Positions 18,566 through 27,751 of a DNA stretch of 64,000 nt are shown piece after piece. The first letter of the stretch is position 1. Every line of letters begins with the position of its first letter. Source of the stretch: Bacteroidales bacterium (GTDB taxonomy: Bacteria; Bacteroidota; Bacteroidia; Bacteroidales; 4484-276); assembly GCA_014860585.1 (NCBI GenBank), contig JACZJL010000107.1, forward strand, positions 62,001 to 126,000, read 5' to 3'. The position numbers and the translations under genes are program-made. The notes beneath the pieces were generated by a model, which was not told where the DNA came from, ran no database searches, and was given only the letters and a program-made list of their open reading frames with translations.

Positions 18566-19237
18566 ATGAGTAATAAACTGATGGATCCGATCGGCAAACT
18601 TATGGGGTTGCGTTACAAGTCGCATCCCTGGCATGGTGTTGAAATAGGGCATGAGGCTCCCGAAACGATCACGTGTTTCATCGAAATGGTGCCAACCGAC
18701 ACTGTGAAATATGAAATTGACAAGGAGACCGGCTATTTGAAGATTGATCGCCCGCAGAAGTATTCCAACGTCATTCCCGCCCTCTATGGTTTTATACCTC
18801 AAACATTTTGTGCTGATAAAGTAGCTTCTTACTGCATGGAGAAAACGGGCAGAACCGACATTGTTGGCGACCTTGATCCACTTGATATCTGCATCCTGTC
18901 AGAAAAGGCAATTGCCCATGGAGACATCCTGGTTAAAGCCCGTCCTATCGGCGGATTCAGGATGATTGACGGAAACCAGGCCGATGACAAGATCGTGGCC
19001 GTGCTGCACAACGATGCTGTTTACGGCGATTACAAAGACCTGGCGGATTGCTCACTGATCGTAATTGACCGGCTGAAACATTATTTTCTTACCTATAAAG
19101 ATCTCCCCGGACGTCCACGTGATGCCGAAATCACCCATACTTACGGGATCGAAGAAGCCCATGAAGTGATCAGAAGATCGATGCAGGATTATCAGCAGAA
19201 ATTCGAAAACCTTCGGATGATGCTTTCCAATGTATGA
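18566..19237 (+). CDS. ppa: Inorganic pyrophosphatase (family I)
   Basis: Hydrolyses pyrophosphate to phosphate and so drives biosynthetic reactions forward. The metal-binding signature GDLDPLDICILSE matches the family I DxDPxD motif. The region KYEIDKETGYLKIDRP.KYSNVIPALYGFIPQTF matches the substrate-binding half. At about 223 residues it is slightly longer than the E. coli enzyme, as usual for Bacteroidota versions. Three in-frame ATGs exist (18524, 18554, 18566). I chose 18566 because MSNKLMDPIGKLMGLRYKS begins the conserved region and a -7-like TAATTTCG at 18529-18536 lies downstream of the first ATG. topA follows 69 bases later but has its own promoter-like element. Confidence 0.92.
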   Translation: MSNKLMDPIGKLMGLRYKSHPWHGVEIGHEAPETITCFIEMVPTDTVKYEIDKETGYLKIDRPQKYSNVIPALYGFIPQTFCADKVASYCMEKTGRTDIVGDLDPLDICILSEKAIAHGDILVKARPIGGFRMIDGNQADDKIVAVLHNDAVYGDYKDLADCSLIVIDRLKHYFLTYKDLPGRPRDAEITHTYGIEEAHEVIRRSMQDYQQKFENLRMMLSNV

Positions 19238-19276
19238 TCCCCGGCACACTGAACACATTGGTAAAAATCATTGTTT

Positions 19277-19284
19277 TACTTTTG
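19277..19284 (+). promoter_or_regulatory. topA: Promoter -7 element upstream of topA
   Basis: TACTTTTG matches TAnnTTTG exactly and lies 22 bases before the topA ATG. The nearest TTG upstream (19258-19260) is 16 bases away, slightly close for a -33 box. Confidence 0.45.
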
Positions 19285-19306
19285 CACCCAAATTTAACAA
19301 CAAATT

Positions 19307-21712
19307 ATGTCTAAAAACCTTGTAATTGTCGAGTCGCCGGCTAAAGCGAAAACGATTGAGCGATTTCTTGGAAAAGATTATACCGTGAAGTCCAGTTTTG
19401 GACACGTGCGCGACCTTTCCAAAAAACAACTCGGAGTGGATGTAGCCAATGGCTTTAAGCCAAACTACGAAATTGCAGATGATAAGAAGAAGGTCATTGC
19501 CGAATTAAAAAAATTGGCCTCACAAGCAGAAATGATCTGGCTGGCTACTGACGAGGACCGCGAAGGAGAAGCCATCTCGTGGCATTTGTTCGACACACTG
19601 AAACTTGAAGAAATCAATACAAAAAGGATTGTTTTTCATGAGATCACCAAATCGGCCATTGATCATGCCATTAAAAACCCCCGCACCATCGACCTCAACC
19701 TTGTCGATGCCCAGCAGGCACGCCGTGTGTTGGACCGTTTGGTAGGCTTTGAGCTTTCGCCATTACTTTGGCGAAAAGTTAAACCGGCACTTTCTGCCGG
19801 CAGGGTGCAATCAGTGGCAGTCAGGCTCATCGTTGAGCGGGAAGAAGAAATTAAAAGCTTTAAAATTGCACCTTACTATCGTGTGACTGCCGAGTTTGAA
19901 GTGACAGAAGGAAAAAAAACCAGCATCCTCAAGGCTGAACTGCCGCAGCGCTTCGATACAAAAGAGAAGGCTGTAGGTTTTCTCAATCGCTGCATGAATG
20001 CCGAGTTTACGGTAAGCGATATCGAAACCAGGCCATTTCAGAAATCACCCGCACCGCCATTTACTACTTCAACCCTACAGCAGGAAGCCAGCAGGAAACT
20101 GGGCTTTAGCGTTGCCAAAACCATGCAGGTTGCCCAGCAACTTTATGAATCGGGGAAGATCACCTACATGAGAACTGACTCTGTAAACCTCTCCGACCTT
20201 GCACTCAATATGGCAAAAAACGAAGTCCTTGCCCAGTTTGGAGAAAAATACCACCAATTCAGAAAATATTCTACAAAGACCAAAGGTGCACAGGAGGCAC
20301 ACGAAGCCATCCGCCCCTCGTATTTCGACCAGAACACCATTGAGGGAACCGCCGATCAGAAGAAATTGTACAGCCTGATCTGGAAACGAACCATCGCCTC
20401 CCAGATGAGCAATGCCAACCTGGAGCGTACCACTGTGAATATAGCCATTTCAACCCAGCCTGATTTTTTCCAGGCAAAAGGAGAGGTCATCCTGTTTGAT
20501 GGGTTTTTGAAGGTATACCTCGAATCAACCGATGACGACGATGCAGAAGAAAAAAGAGGAATGCTCCCAGCCTTAATTGCCGGACAAAAGCTACCGCTCA
20601 TCCAGATGGATGCCACTGAGCGTTTTACTCAACCGCCCACAAGGTACAACGAAGCCACCCTGGTTAAAAAACTCGAAGAACTTGGCATCGGCCGGCCATC
20701 AACTTATGCTCCGATTATCTCTACCGTGCAAAAGCGGGAATACGTCTTTAAGGGAGATGACGACGGCCTATCAAGGGATTACAAGATATTTACCCTAAAG
20801 GCGGGCAAAATCAAAGAGTCGTCGAAATCTGAAAAAACGGGCCAGACAAAAGGGAAACTCGTCCCTACCGATATCGGAATTGTTGTGACCAAGTTCCTGA
20901 TGCAATATTTTGACAATATCATGGACTACCAGTTTACAGCTACCGTGGAAAAGCAATTTGATGAAATTGCCCTTGGACAAAAGGTCTGGAACAAAATGAT
21001 TGATGAGTTTTATAAACCTTTCCACAAACACGTGGAAAGCACGATTGAGAAAAGTGAAAAATTCAGTGGTGAGCGTTTAATCGGAACAGACCCTCAAACC
21101 GGTAAGAATATTTTTGCCAAAATCGGCCGCTTTGGTCCCATCGTTCAGATTGGTGATACTGAAAGCGAGGAGAAACCCCGTTTTTCAGCATTGAAAAAGG
21201 GGCAGACCCTCGATAATATTACCCTTGACGAAGCCCTTGATCTTTTCAAACTTCCGCGCACTATCGGAATCTATGAAGAAGAAGAAATGGTAGCCTCAAC
21301 AGGCCGGTTTGGACCTTATATTCGTCACAGGTCCAAGTTTTATTCGCTCAGCAAAGGATTTGATCCCCTGACTTTGGATGCGGTTACTGCTATTGATATC
21401 ATCGAAAAGAAAAGAAAACAGGACAGCGAAAAAACCATCCTCTCATTTGGGGATGAAGACGCGGTGCAGGTGCTCAACGGTCGATGGGGCCCTTATATCA
21501 GCTACCAAAAGAACAACTATAAAATTCCAAAGGGCACCGACCCCAAAACACTGACACTTGAGGACTGTCAGGAGATCATCAGGGCAACCGGAAGTGATTC
21601 AAAACCTGCAGCCAGGAAAAATTCTCCGGCAACAAAAAAAACAACTCCTGCAGCCGGGAAGAAATCTCCTGCAACCAGTAAAACAAAAAGAACAGCCAAA
21701 GCTAAAAAATAA
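19307..21712 (+). CDS. topA: DNA topoisomerase I (type IA)
   Basis: 801 residues. Relaxes negative supercoils through a transient tyrosine-DNA link. The N-terminal Toprim domain starts with LVIVESPAKAKTIERFLG and includes the acidic ATDEDREGEAISWHL motif. The active-site tyrosine is Tyr287 in GKITYMRTDSVNLS. The C-terminal half lacks obvious Cys4 zinc ribbons and instead has repeated GRFGPYI/GRWGPYI-type blocks of the kind seen in Bacteroidota TopA. It ends in a Lys/Ala/Thr/Pro-rich basic tail (from about residue 764) likely to bind DNA non-specifically. It probably heads an operon with the arginase-fold gene 18 bases downstream and mnmA. Confidence 0.97.
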   Translation: MSKNLVIVESPAKAKTIERFLGKDYTVKSSFGHVRDLSKKQLGVDVANGFKPNYEIADDKKKVIAELKKLASQAEMIWLATDEDREGEAISWHLFDTLKLEEINTKRIVFHEITKSAIDHAIKNPRTIDLNLVDAQQARRVLDRLVGFELSPLLWRKVKPALSAGRVQSVAVRLIVEREEEIKSFKIAPYYRVTAEFEVTEGKKTSILKAELPQRFDTKEKAVGFLNRCMNAEFTVSDIETRPFQKSPAPPFTTSTLQQEASRKLGFSVAKTMQVAQQLYESGKITYMRTDSVNLSDLALNMAKNEVLAQFGEKYHQFRKYSTKTKGAQEAHEAIRPSYFDQNTIEGTADQKKLYSLIWKRTIASQMSNANLERTTVNIAISTQPDFFQAKGEVILFDGFLKVYLESTDDDDAEEKRGMLPALIAGQKLPLIQMDATERFTQPPTRYNEATLVKKLEELGIGRPSTYAPIISTVQKREYVFKGDDDGLSRDYKIFTLKAGKIKESSKSEKTGQTKGKLVPTDIGIVVTKFLMQYFDNIMDYQFTATVEKQFDEIALGQKVWNKMIDEFYKPFHKHVESTIEKSEKFSGERLIGTDPQTGKNIFAKIGRFGPIVQIGDTESEEKPRFSALKKGQTLDNITLDEALDLFKLPRTIGIYEEEEMVASTGRFGPYIRHRSKFYSLSKGFDPLTLDAVTAIDIIEKKRKQDSEKTILSFGDEDAVQVLNGRWGPYISYQKNNYKIPKGTDPKTLTLEDCQEIIRATGSDSKPAARKNSPATKKTTPAAGKKSPATSKTKRTAKAKK

Positions 21713-21730
21713 ACCTGGAAAAAAGAACTT

Positions 21731-22909
21731 ATGGAAACCTCCATTTTTTTTGAGAAAATTGACACCGAAAAATTAGGTTTCGCTCAAAACAAGGAGAAAA
21801 TCCGCCTGGGTGATTACATTACTCACCTTGAGCCCGACGAAATGGAGGAGAAACTCCGCTATGCCGATATTGCTCTGATTGGCGTAAACGAAGACCGACC
21901 TTCAACACTAAATCACGGCTGCTCCATGGCGCCGGATGAGATCAGGAAGTATTTTTACTCACTTTATCCTGTGCACAAAAAGCTCAACATCGTTGACCTC
22001 GGGAATATCCGGCAGGGGGAAAAGATAAGTGATACCTATTTTGCGCTTAAATCGGTCGTGGTCGAGTTGCTGAAGGCTGATGTTGTTCCGGTTGTTCTTG
22101 GCGGAAGTAAAGATCTCACTTATCCGATTTACCTTGCGTTTGAATCGGTGGGCAGAGTTATTAATTTAGTCAGCATCGACCCACGAATCGATAACAGAAT
22201 TTCTGAGGCTGAAGAGGGGGATGAACAATCCTACCTTTCAAAAATCATCATGCGTAAGCCCAATTTCCTGTTCAACTTTACCAACATAGGGTACCAGTCC
22301 TATTTCGTTGACCAGGATGATGTCAAGTTGCTGAATAATCTGTTCTTCGATACATGCAGGCTGGGCGAAATCCGCAGCGATCTGACCGAAGCCGAGCCGA
22401 TGATCCGCAATGCCGATCTGCTGACCTTCGATATTTCTGCAGTGCGTCAATCGGATGCCCCAGCCAACGTCAAGGCCTCCCCCAACGGATTCTATGGAGA
22501 GGAAGCCTGCCAGCTCATGCGATACACCGGACTGGCTGAAAGACTTTCGTGCATCGGTTTTTTTGAAATGAACCCCCTTTACGATCGTCACGGGCAAACA
22601 GCACAACTCATTGCCCAGATGATCTGGTATTTCCTTGAGGGGTATTCGATGCGTAAAAATGATTACCCCGCCGAAGGCGCCAGCAGCTTTGTAAAATACA
22701 TTGTCACCATGCCCGGCCATGAAAACGACCTGGTGTTTTTCAAGAGCAAAGTGAGCGACCGATGGTGGATGCAACTCCCAGTAAGTAAGGATAAAGAAAC
22801 CTCGCTGAGCCGTCATGTTATGGCGCCATGCAGCTATAAGGACTACCTTCAGGCCGGAAAATACGAAATTCCCGACCGATGGTGGAAGACCTATCAAAAA
22901 TTGATGTAA
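21731..22909 (+). CDS. Arginase/formimidoylglutamase-fold protein with degenerate metal site
   Basis: 392 residues with the order of strands and motifs of the ureohydrolase (arginase) fold: ALIGVNEDRPSTLNHGCSMAPDEIRKYFYSL at the front, VVPVVLGGSKDLTYPIYLAF where arginases have GGDHS, LVSIDPRID where they have DAHxD, and LLTFDISAVRQSDAPAN where they have SxDxDxxDP. Several Mn ligands are therefore replaced (His of GGDH by Lys, His of DAH by Arg, the second Asp of DxD by Ser). The C-terminal third, including SSFVKYIVTMPGHENDLVFF, is an extension not usual in arginases. Automated annotation often calls such Bacteroidota proteins formimidoylglutamase; from the residues seen, ordinary arginase chemistry is doubtful. 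It lies between topA and mnmA with short gaps, suggesting co-transcription. Confidence 0.7.
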   Translation: METSIFFEKIDTEKLGFAQNKEKIRLGDYITHLEPDEMEEKLRYADIALIGVNEDRPSTLNHGCSMAPDEIRKYFYSLYPVHKKLNIVDLGNIRQGEKISDTYFALKSVVVELLKADVVPVVLGGSKDLTYPIYLAFESVGRVINLVSIDPRIDNRISEAEEGDEQSYLSKIIMRKPNFLFNFTNIGYQSYFVDQDDVKLLNNLFFDTCRLGEIRSDLTEAEPMIRNADLLTFDISAVRQSDAPANVKASPNGFYGEEACQLMRYTGLAERLSCIGFFEMNPLYDRHGQTAQLIAQMIWYFLEGYSMRKNDYPAEGASSFVKYIVTMPGHENDLVFFKSKVSDRWWMQLPVSKDKETSLSRHVMAPCSYKDYLQAGKYEIPDRWWKTYQKLM

Positions 22910-22955
22910 TGGATCACTGGGTTTAGCGTTTTAACTTTTCACTGATGAACAGAAA

Positions 22956-24020
22956 ATGAATGTTGCCGCACTTGTTTCCGGAGGAGTTGACAGTTCTGTC
23001 ACCATTCCGCTTCTTAAAGAAATGGGGTACGACCCTCATATTTTTTACATACAGATAGGCCTTAAAGACGACCCGCACTGGGTAGATTGCCCCGCTGAGG
23101 AAGACGTTGAAATTGTCACTTTTCTCGCCAAAAAATACAACTGCAAACTCGATCTCGTTTCGCTTCAGGATGAATACTGGGACAGGGTGATCTCCTACAC
23201 CATCAATTCGGTGAAAAACGGATTAACACCCAACCCTGACATGATGTGCAACAAAATGATCAAGTTTGGTGCATTTGAAGAGAAATTCGGCCATAATTTC
23301 GACCTTATCTCCACAGGCCATTATGCAACAACCTTGATGGTTGATGGTGAAAAATACCTCGGAACAGCAAGAGACGCATTCAAAGACCAGACCTATTTTT
23401 TAGGACAGATCTCACAGCAGCAGGTCAGCAAACTGATCTTCCCTATCGGTAATCTTCTAAAGCGTGATGTCCGTCAAAAAGCTGTCAGCGAAAAATTGCC
23501 TTCAGCCTACCGGAAGGACAGCCAGGGCATTTGTTTTTTGGGAAAGATCAATTACAGCGATTTTGTAAAACGATATGTAGGTGAAAATCCCGGCCAAATC
23601 ATAGAACTTGAATCGGGTAAAGTCATCGGAACGCACAAAGGCCTCTGGTTTCATACCATCGGTCAGCGCAAAGGCCTGGGGCTGTCACAAGGACCATGGT
23701 TTGTGGTGGATAAAGACATTGAAAAGAATATTGTTTGGGTCTCCAACGGCTATGATCCCATTGCCCAATACAAAGACACCATCACACTTGCAGATTTTCA
23801 TTTTATCAACCAAAAAGCTGACCGCGACTACACCCAATCAAAACCGGTAAAGTTTAAGATCAGGCATCAACCGGAATTTAACGAAGGACATCTTGTTACC
23901 GAAGGAAATAAATTTATCATCAAAGCAGATACGCCTGTTTCAGGTGTCGCTCCTGGTCAATTCGGGGTGATTTACAACCCTGAAGCGTCCATCTGCCTTG
24001 GGAGCGGGGTGATTTGCTAA
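22956..24020 (+). CDS. mnmA: tRNA-specific 2-thiouridylase MnmA
   Basis: 354 residues. Forms 2-thiouridine at the wobble position of Lys, Glu and Gln tRNAs, using ATP to activate the base and a persulfide sulfur. The PP-loop is SGGVDSS at residues 8-14. The two catalytic cysteines are Cys98 (PDMMCNKMIKFG) and Cys193 (SQGICFLG). The motif STGHYAT and the HTIGQRKGLGL element follow in the usual places. The gene starts 46 bases after the arginase-fold gene and has no promoter-like element of its own, so it is probably the last gene of the topA operon. Confidence 0.96.
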   Translation: MNVAALVSGGVDSSVTIPLLKEMGYDPHIFYIQIGLKDDPHWVDCPAEEDVEIVTFLAKKYNCKLDLVSLQDEYWDRVISYTINSVKNGLTPNPDMMCNKMIKFGAFEEKFGHNFDLISTGHYATTLMVDGEKYLGTARDAFKDQTYFLGQISQQQVSKLIFPIGNLLKRDVRQKAVSEKLPSAYRKDSQGICFLGKINYSDFVKRYVGENPGQIIELESGKVIGTHKGLWFHTIGQRKGLGLSQGPWFVVDKDIEKNIVWVSNGYDPIAQYKDTITLADFHFINQKADRDYTQSKPVKFKIRHQPEFNEGHLVTEGNKFIIKADTPVSGVAPGQFGVIYNPEASICLGSGVIC

Positions 24021-24057
24021 AGCCAAAATCAGTAACTAATCTTTTTTAATTGAGATT

Positions 24058-24091
24058 TTTGCCGTGCTGGTAGGAAATATTTCTATATTTG
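24058..24091 (+). promoter_or_regulatory. Bacteroidota-type promoter of the receiver/lipoprotein pair
   Basis: TTTG at 24058-24061 and TATATTTG at 24084-24091 are 22 bases apart, matching the Bacteroidota promoter pattern. The receiver gene ATG is at 24154. Confidence 0.55.
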
Positions 24092-24153
24092 CCGGAGCTT
24101 AAGCGTTAGAGGAGTTAGCATGTAAAATTCGAATCGCCCAAAAAGAATTGATC

Positions 24154-24555
24154 ATGATAAAAGTCGCAATTGTTGATGATGAAGCTGTGTTTTTTGATGT
24201 TTTGAAGGATATGCTAAATCGGATTGACGATCGGTTCAAAGTGGTTGGCACTGCTAGATCAAAACAGGAAGCCTTTGTTCTAATGAAAGATACCAACCCT
24301 GATGTTGTTTTTCTCGACATTAACATGCCCCGGGGCAGTGGACTTGAATTACTCGACTTATTTCCAATCCGAAGTTTTGAAACTATCTTCATTACAGGCT
24401 ATGCAACACTGGAACCATTTACCAGAAAGTATTCGCATTTTGGGTTTTTAACTAAACCCATTGATAATGACGACCTGAAAAAAATTGTTGCCGACCTGCT
24501 GATCAAATTTTGGAAGGATGGAAAAAAGTTTATACAGAATGAAAACATGCTTTGA
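24154..24555 (+). CDS. Single-domain response regulator (receiver only)
   Basis: 133 residues forming one complete receiver: Asp8-Asp9 (VAIVDDE), phospho-acceptor Asp55 (VVFLDINMPRGSGLELL), Thr81 (FITGYA) and Lys101 (FLTKPID). The MPRGSGLELL and FITGYATLEPF wording resembles receivers of LytTR-type regulators, but no output domain follows. The ATG at 24154 is preferred over the TTG two codons upstream. The gene end overlaps the start of the following lipoprotein gene by 17 bases, so the two are translated from one message. The cognate kinase is not in the immediate neighbourhood. Confidence 0.85.
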   Translation: MIKVAIVDDEAVFFDVLKDMLNRIDDRFKVVGTARSKQEAFVLMKDTNPDVVFLDINMPRGSGLELLDLFPIRSFETIFITGYATLEPFTRKYSHFGFLTKPIDNDDLKKIVADLLIKFWKDGKKFIQNENML

Positions 24556-25498
24556 ACTCACGCTTAGAACCGTTTACTTTTCGGTATTTCTCTTTCTAAT
24601 TCCCTTCTTCATTTGTTCCTGCCAACCTGAGGAACCCGTATCGATACCGCAGGAAATACCGTATGGCGGTATGTGGATTGGTAATACTTCACAAATGACT
24701 TACATTGAAGTTGAAATCAGAGAAATTGAAAAACGTCAGGTGGTGTATTCCCTGAAATTCAATTATAGAGTGGATTCTTTACTGAAACAGCGGTCAATGT
24801 TCGGAGAAAAGGGACTATTTTGGCTTGAAGAAGATCTATTCTCAATTGAACTTCCCGACAAAGGTTATATTTCAGGCCGGTTTTACAACCTCAATCATCT
24901 TTCAGGAACCATACGGGTTGCCGCAGAGAACGATACTTACAGTGAAATCACTTTTTCAGCCACTCATACCGATAGTATCATCACCATGCATTCGATTTCG
25001 AGGACAAGTTTCACATTACCCGACACCGCCTATACTTATACTCAACTGGTGAATGACTTTTTCCCTCATACAATCAACCAAATTACCGATACCAGTTTTT
25101 CAATCGGCGCATCTGTGAATATCGAGAAAGGGATGTACACCGGGCAATCGGTCTTTGCCATCAATTTCGGGAAATTCAGGGATCCGGATGAAATTCCCGG
25201 TTATTTTACCACCGGAAATAAATCTTATGCAGATTTGCTTGATGGTGGAGTAGAGATCCTTTTTTACAACCCAAAAATTTATTACGACCGCATGGCCTCC
25301 ACAAACTGGAATGCTGAACAAAACGGGAGTTATTTTAGGATCACCGAAACCCAGTCTGTACCTTCGGATATTCCGGGTACAAGCAGGCTAAAAATTATGG
25401 CTGAGTTTGGTTGCTATGTTTACAGTTTGTGGGGAGATACACTTCAGATCAGCAATGGCTTTTTCCTTGGATTTGTTGATATCCCTGAAGAGAAATGA
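24539..25498 (+). CDS. Predicted lipoprotein of unknown function
   Basis: 319 residues starting MKTCFELTLRTVYFSVFLFL. The N-terminus is a hydrophobic signal ending in FFICSC, a plausible though imperfect lipobox, followed by QPEEPVS. The rest is rich in Tyr, Thr and alternating hydrophobic residues, consistent with beta-sheet, and has no motif I recognise. The start overlaps the preceding receiver gene in another frame. A longer in-frame start at 24518 exists but would add seven residues before the signal. It is probably attached to a membrane facing the periplasm or surface. Co-translation with a lone receiver is the only functional clue. Confidence 0.65.
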   Translation: MKTCFELTLRTVYFSVFLFLIPFFICSCQPEEPVSIPQEIPYGGMWIGNTSQMTYIEVEIREIEKRQVVYSLKFNYRVDSLLKQRSMFGEKGLFWLEEDLFSIELPDKGYISGRFYNLNHLSGTIRVAAENDTYSEITFSATHTDSIITMHSISRTSFTLPDTAYTYTQLVNDFFPHTINQITDTSFSIGASVNIEKGMYTGQSVFAINFGKFRDPDEIPGYFTTGNKSYADLLDGGVEILFYNPKIYYDRMASTNWNAEQNGSYFRITETQSVPSDIPGTSRLKIMAEFGCYVYSLWGDTLQISNGFFLGFVDIPEEK

Positions 25499-25528
25499 AA
25501 AAACCGGATTTTTCAACCCGGTTTTTTT
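25499..25528. terminator. Convergent terminator
   Basis: AAAACCGG and CCGGTTTT form the stem around a short loop, with A-runs to the left and seven T to the right. It sits directly after the lipoprotein stop codon and 14 bases from the end of the convergent EF-G-like gene, so it can serve both. Confidence 0.75.
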
Positions 25529-25542
25529 CATGAACTATTATC

Positions 25543-27678
25543 CTAATCTTCTTCGGCCTGCTCGGCTTCGTAAGCTTTAAGCAATTCGGTCTGAACTTCA
25601 CCGGGCACCTGTGCATATTCGGCAAATTTGAGCGAATACATGGCGCGACCGCTTGTGATTGAGCTTAAAGCCGTTGAGTAGCGGTTCATCTCGGCCAGCG
25701 GTACTCTTGCCAAAATTTTCTGGTAGTTTCCTTCGGCGTCCATTCCCATGATCACAGCACGACGTCCCTGCAGGTCGGTCATTACATCACCCATCTTTTC
25801 TTCAGGAACAATCACTTCAACATCATAAATCGGCTCAAGGATTTTCGGGCCGGCATTTTTGAAGGCTTCCCTGAAAGCATTCCTTGATGCCAGTTTGAAA
25901 GAAATTTCGTTTGAATCTACCGGGTGCATTTTCCCGTCATAGATATAAACAACGATATCGCGGGCGTAAGAGCCGGTTAACGGACCGTTTTCCATTTTTT
26001 CCATCAATCCCTTCATGATGGCAGGCATAAAACGTGCATCAATGGAACCACCAACGATGCAGGTGTTCATAATTAATTTACCACCCCAGTCAAGTTTTAC
26101 TTCATCAGTACCACGAACCGGAAACTCGGTAGTCCAGGACATGCCTTCGGTGTAAGGTTCGATCATCATATGTACTTCGCCAAACTGGCCGGCGCCACCT
26201 GATTGTTTCTTGTGACGGTAAACAGCCTTGGCGCTCTTTGTGATGGTTTCACGGTAGGGAATCTTTGTGGAAAAATATTCCATCGGTATCTTGTGGATGT
26301 TCTCAACCATCCATTTGATGAGGTTCAAATGAAGCTCACCCATTGCACCAACGATCAACTGACGCAGTTCTTTTGAATAGTTGATGTGGAAAGTTTTGTC
26401 CACCTTGTGCATGTCATTGAGGATGGCATTAAGCTTTTCATCATCCGACTGGTTTTGCGCCTTTACTGCCATCTGGATTTTTGGTGATGGGAATACGATT
26501 GGTTCGATCGCATCATCAGCAAACTTGGGCAGGCTCAATGTTTCGTTGGTAGCTGTATTTTTCAGTTTTATGGTTGACCCGAAATCCCCCGCATTCACCT
26601 GAGCGATCTTTTCCCGATTCTTCCCTGCGAAGATAAACAATTGGGATAATCTTTCTTTAGATCCGTTGGTGCAGTTTACAAGGTCGGTAGCTTCGTTGAT
26701 AACACCATTGCAGACCTTAAAAAAGGAAACTTCACCAAGATGTGATTCGATGGATGTTTTAAAAACAAATAACGAAACGGGCTCCTTAGTATCGCATTTC
26801 AACTCTTTGCCATTTGTGGTTTTCACCGGGGGCATCTCGTTGGGGGCGGGAACTGAGTCTTTGATGAAATTCATCAGCCGACGAACGCCCATGTTGTGTT
26901 TTGCATTGATGCAGAACACAGGGAACATGCTTCTGCCAACCAATCCGGTTTTGATACCCCTGAGCATCTCTTCCTCGGTTAATGTTCCATTTTCGAAGAA
27001 CAGTTCCATCAATGCATCTTCGCCGGCAGCAGCCGCTTCGATAAGTTCGGCATGTAATTCTTCAGCTTTGTCTTTTTCTGATGCCGGAATATCCAGTACC
27101 TGAGGTTCACCACCGCCATCTGGATATTTGTACATCTTCATCTTAATCAGGTCAATAACCGAATTGAAGCCAAGCCCTGGATTAACAGGATATTGGCAGA
27201 TGGTCACCTGGTTGCCAAACTGTGTTTTCAGTTGTCGGATGGTCTCTTCAAAGTTCGATTTCTCATGCTCCAGATGGTTTACAACAAAAAGCACCGGCGT
27301 ATGGTTACGTGAAGTATATCTCCAACTGATCTCAGCACCCACTTCAACACCATTTTGTGCGTTGATCACCATCACAGCTGTGTCAACCACCTTGAGTGCA
27401 GAAATGACTTCGCCCACAAAATCATCAAACCCTGGTGTGTCGATGATATTGATCTTTTTCCCTTCAAATTCAGCATACATGACCGTTGAGGAAACGGAGT
27501 TCTGCCGCTCATGCTCAATGTCTCTGTAGTCAGATACCGTGTTTTTATCGTCAACCGAGCCTCTTCTGTTAATTAAACCACCTTCGAAGATCATACATTC
27601 GGACAGTGTGGTTTTGCCGGATTTTGCTCCTCCAACAAGGGCAATGTTCCTGATTTCATCAGTTTGATATACTTTCAT
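25543..27678 (-). CDS. Elongation factor G-like GTPase, atypical paralogue
   Basis: 711 residues with the full EF-G domain order. The GTPase domain has P-loop GGAKSGKTT at about 16-24 and G3 DTPGFDDF. The canonical switch I RGIT is replaced by RQNSVSS, and the G4 motif NKxD is replaced by NHLEHEKSNF. Domains II-V follow, with RETITKSAKAVYRHKKQSGGAGQFGEV and the final LQGRRAVIMGMD recognisable. True EF-G carries AHIDAGKTT and NKMD, so this is a divergent paralogue of the EF-G-like type found in many Bacteroidota. It may act on ribosomes under particular conditions, or in another translational step. The gene stands alone between two convergent/divergent neighbours. Confidence 0.85.
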   Translation of the reverse strand: MKVYQTDEIRNIALVGGAKSGKTTLSECMIFEGGLINRRGSVDDKNTVSDYRDIEHERQNSVSSTVMYAEFEGKKINIIDTPGFDDFVGEVISALKVVDTAVMVINAQNGVEVGAEISWRYTSRNHTPVLFVVNHLEHEKSNFEETIRQLKTQFGNQVTICQYPVNPGLGFNSVIDLIKMKMYKYPDGGGEPQVLDIPASEKDKAEELHAELIEAAAAGEDALMELFFENGTLTEEEMLRGIKTGLVGRSMFPVFCINAKHNMGVRRLMNFIKDSVPAPNEMPPVKTTNGKELKCDTKEPVSLFVFKTSIESHLGEVSFFKVCNGVINEATDLVNCTNGSKERLSQLFIFAGKNREKIAQVNAGDFGSTIKLKNTATNETLSLPKFADDAIEPIVFPSPKIQMAVKAQNQSDDEKLNAILNDMHKVDKTFHINYSKELRQLIVGAMGELHLNLIKWMVENIHKIPMEYFSTKIPYRETITKSAKAVYRHKKQSGGAGQFGEVHMMIEPYTEGMSWTTEFPVRGTDEVKLDWGGKLIMNTCIVGGSIDARFMPAIMKGLMEKMENGPLTGSYARDIVVYIYDGKMHPVDSNEISFKLASRNAFREAFKNAGPKILEPIYDVEVIVPEEKMGDVMTDLQGRRAVIMGMDAEGNYQKILARVPLAEMNRYSTALSSITSGRAMYSLKFAEYAQVPGEVQTELLKAYEAEQAEED

Positions 27679-27743
27679 GTTCCAGTAAACTAAGTTTTAG
27701 TGATTTATTTTAATTGTAAATTTCAGTCATTTACAAAGGGTGG

Positions 27744-27751
27744 CAAAATTA
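27744..27751 (-). promoter_or_regulatory. Possible -7 element of the EF-G-like gene
   Basis: On the minus strand this reads TAATTTTG, an exact TAnnTTTG match about 66 bases before the ATG. No clear -33 box was found. Confidence 0.35.

Noticed and set aside
22238-22897. 219-codon minus-strand ORF opposite the arginase-fold gene
   Set aside because: It has no recognisable content and overlaps the conserved motifs of the plus-strand gene.
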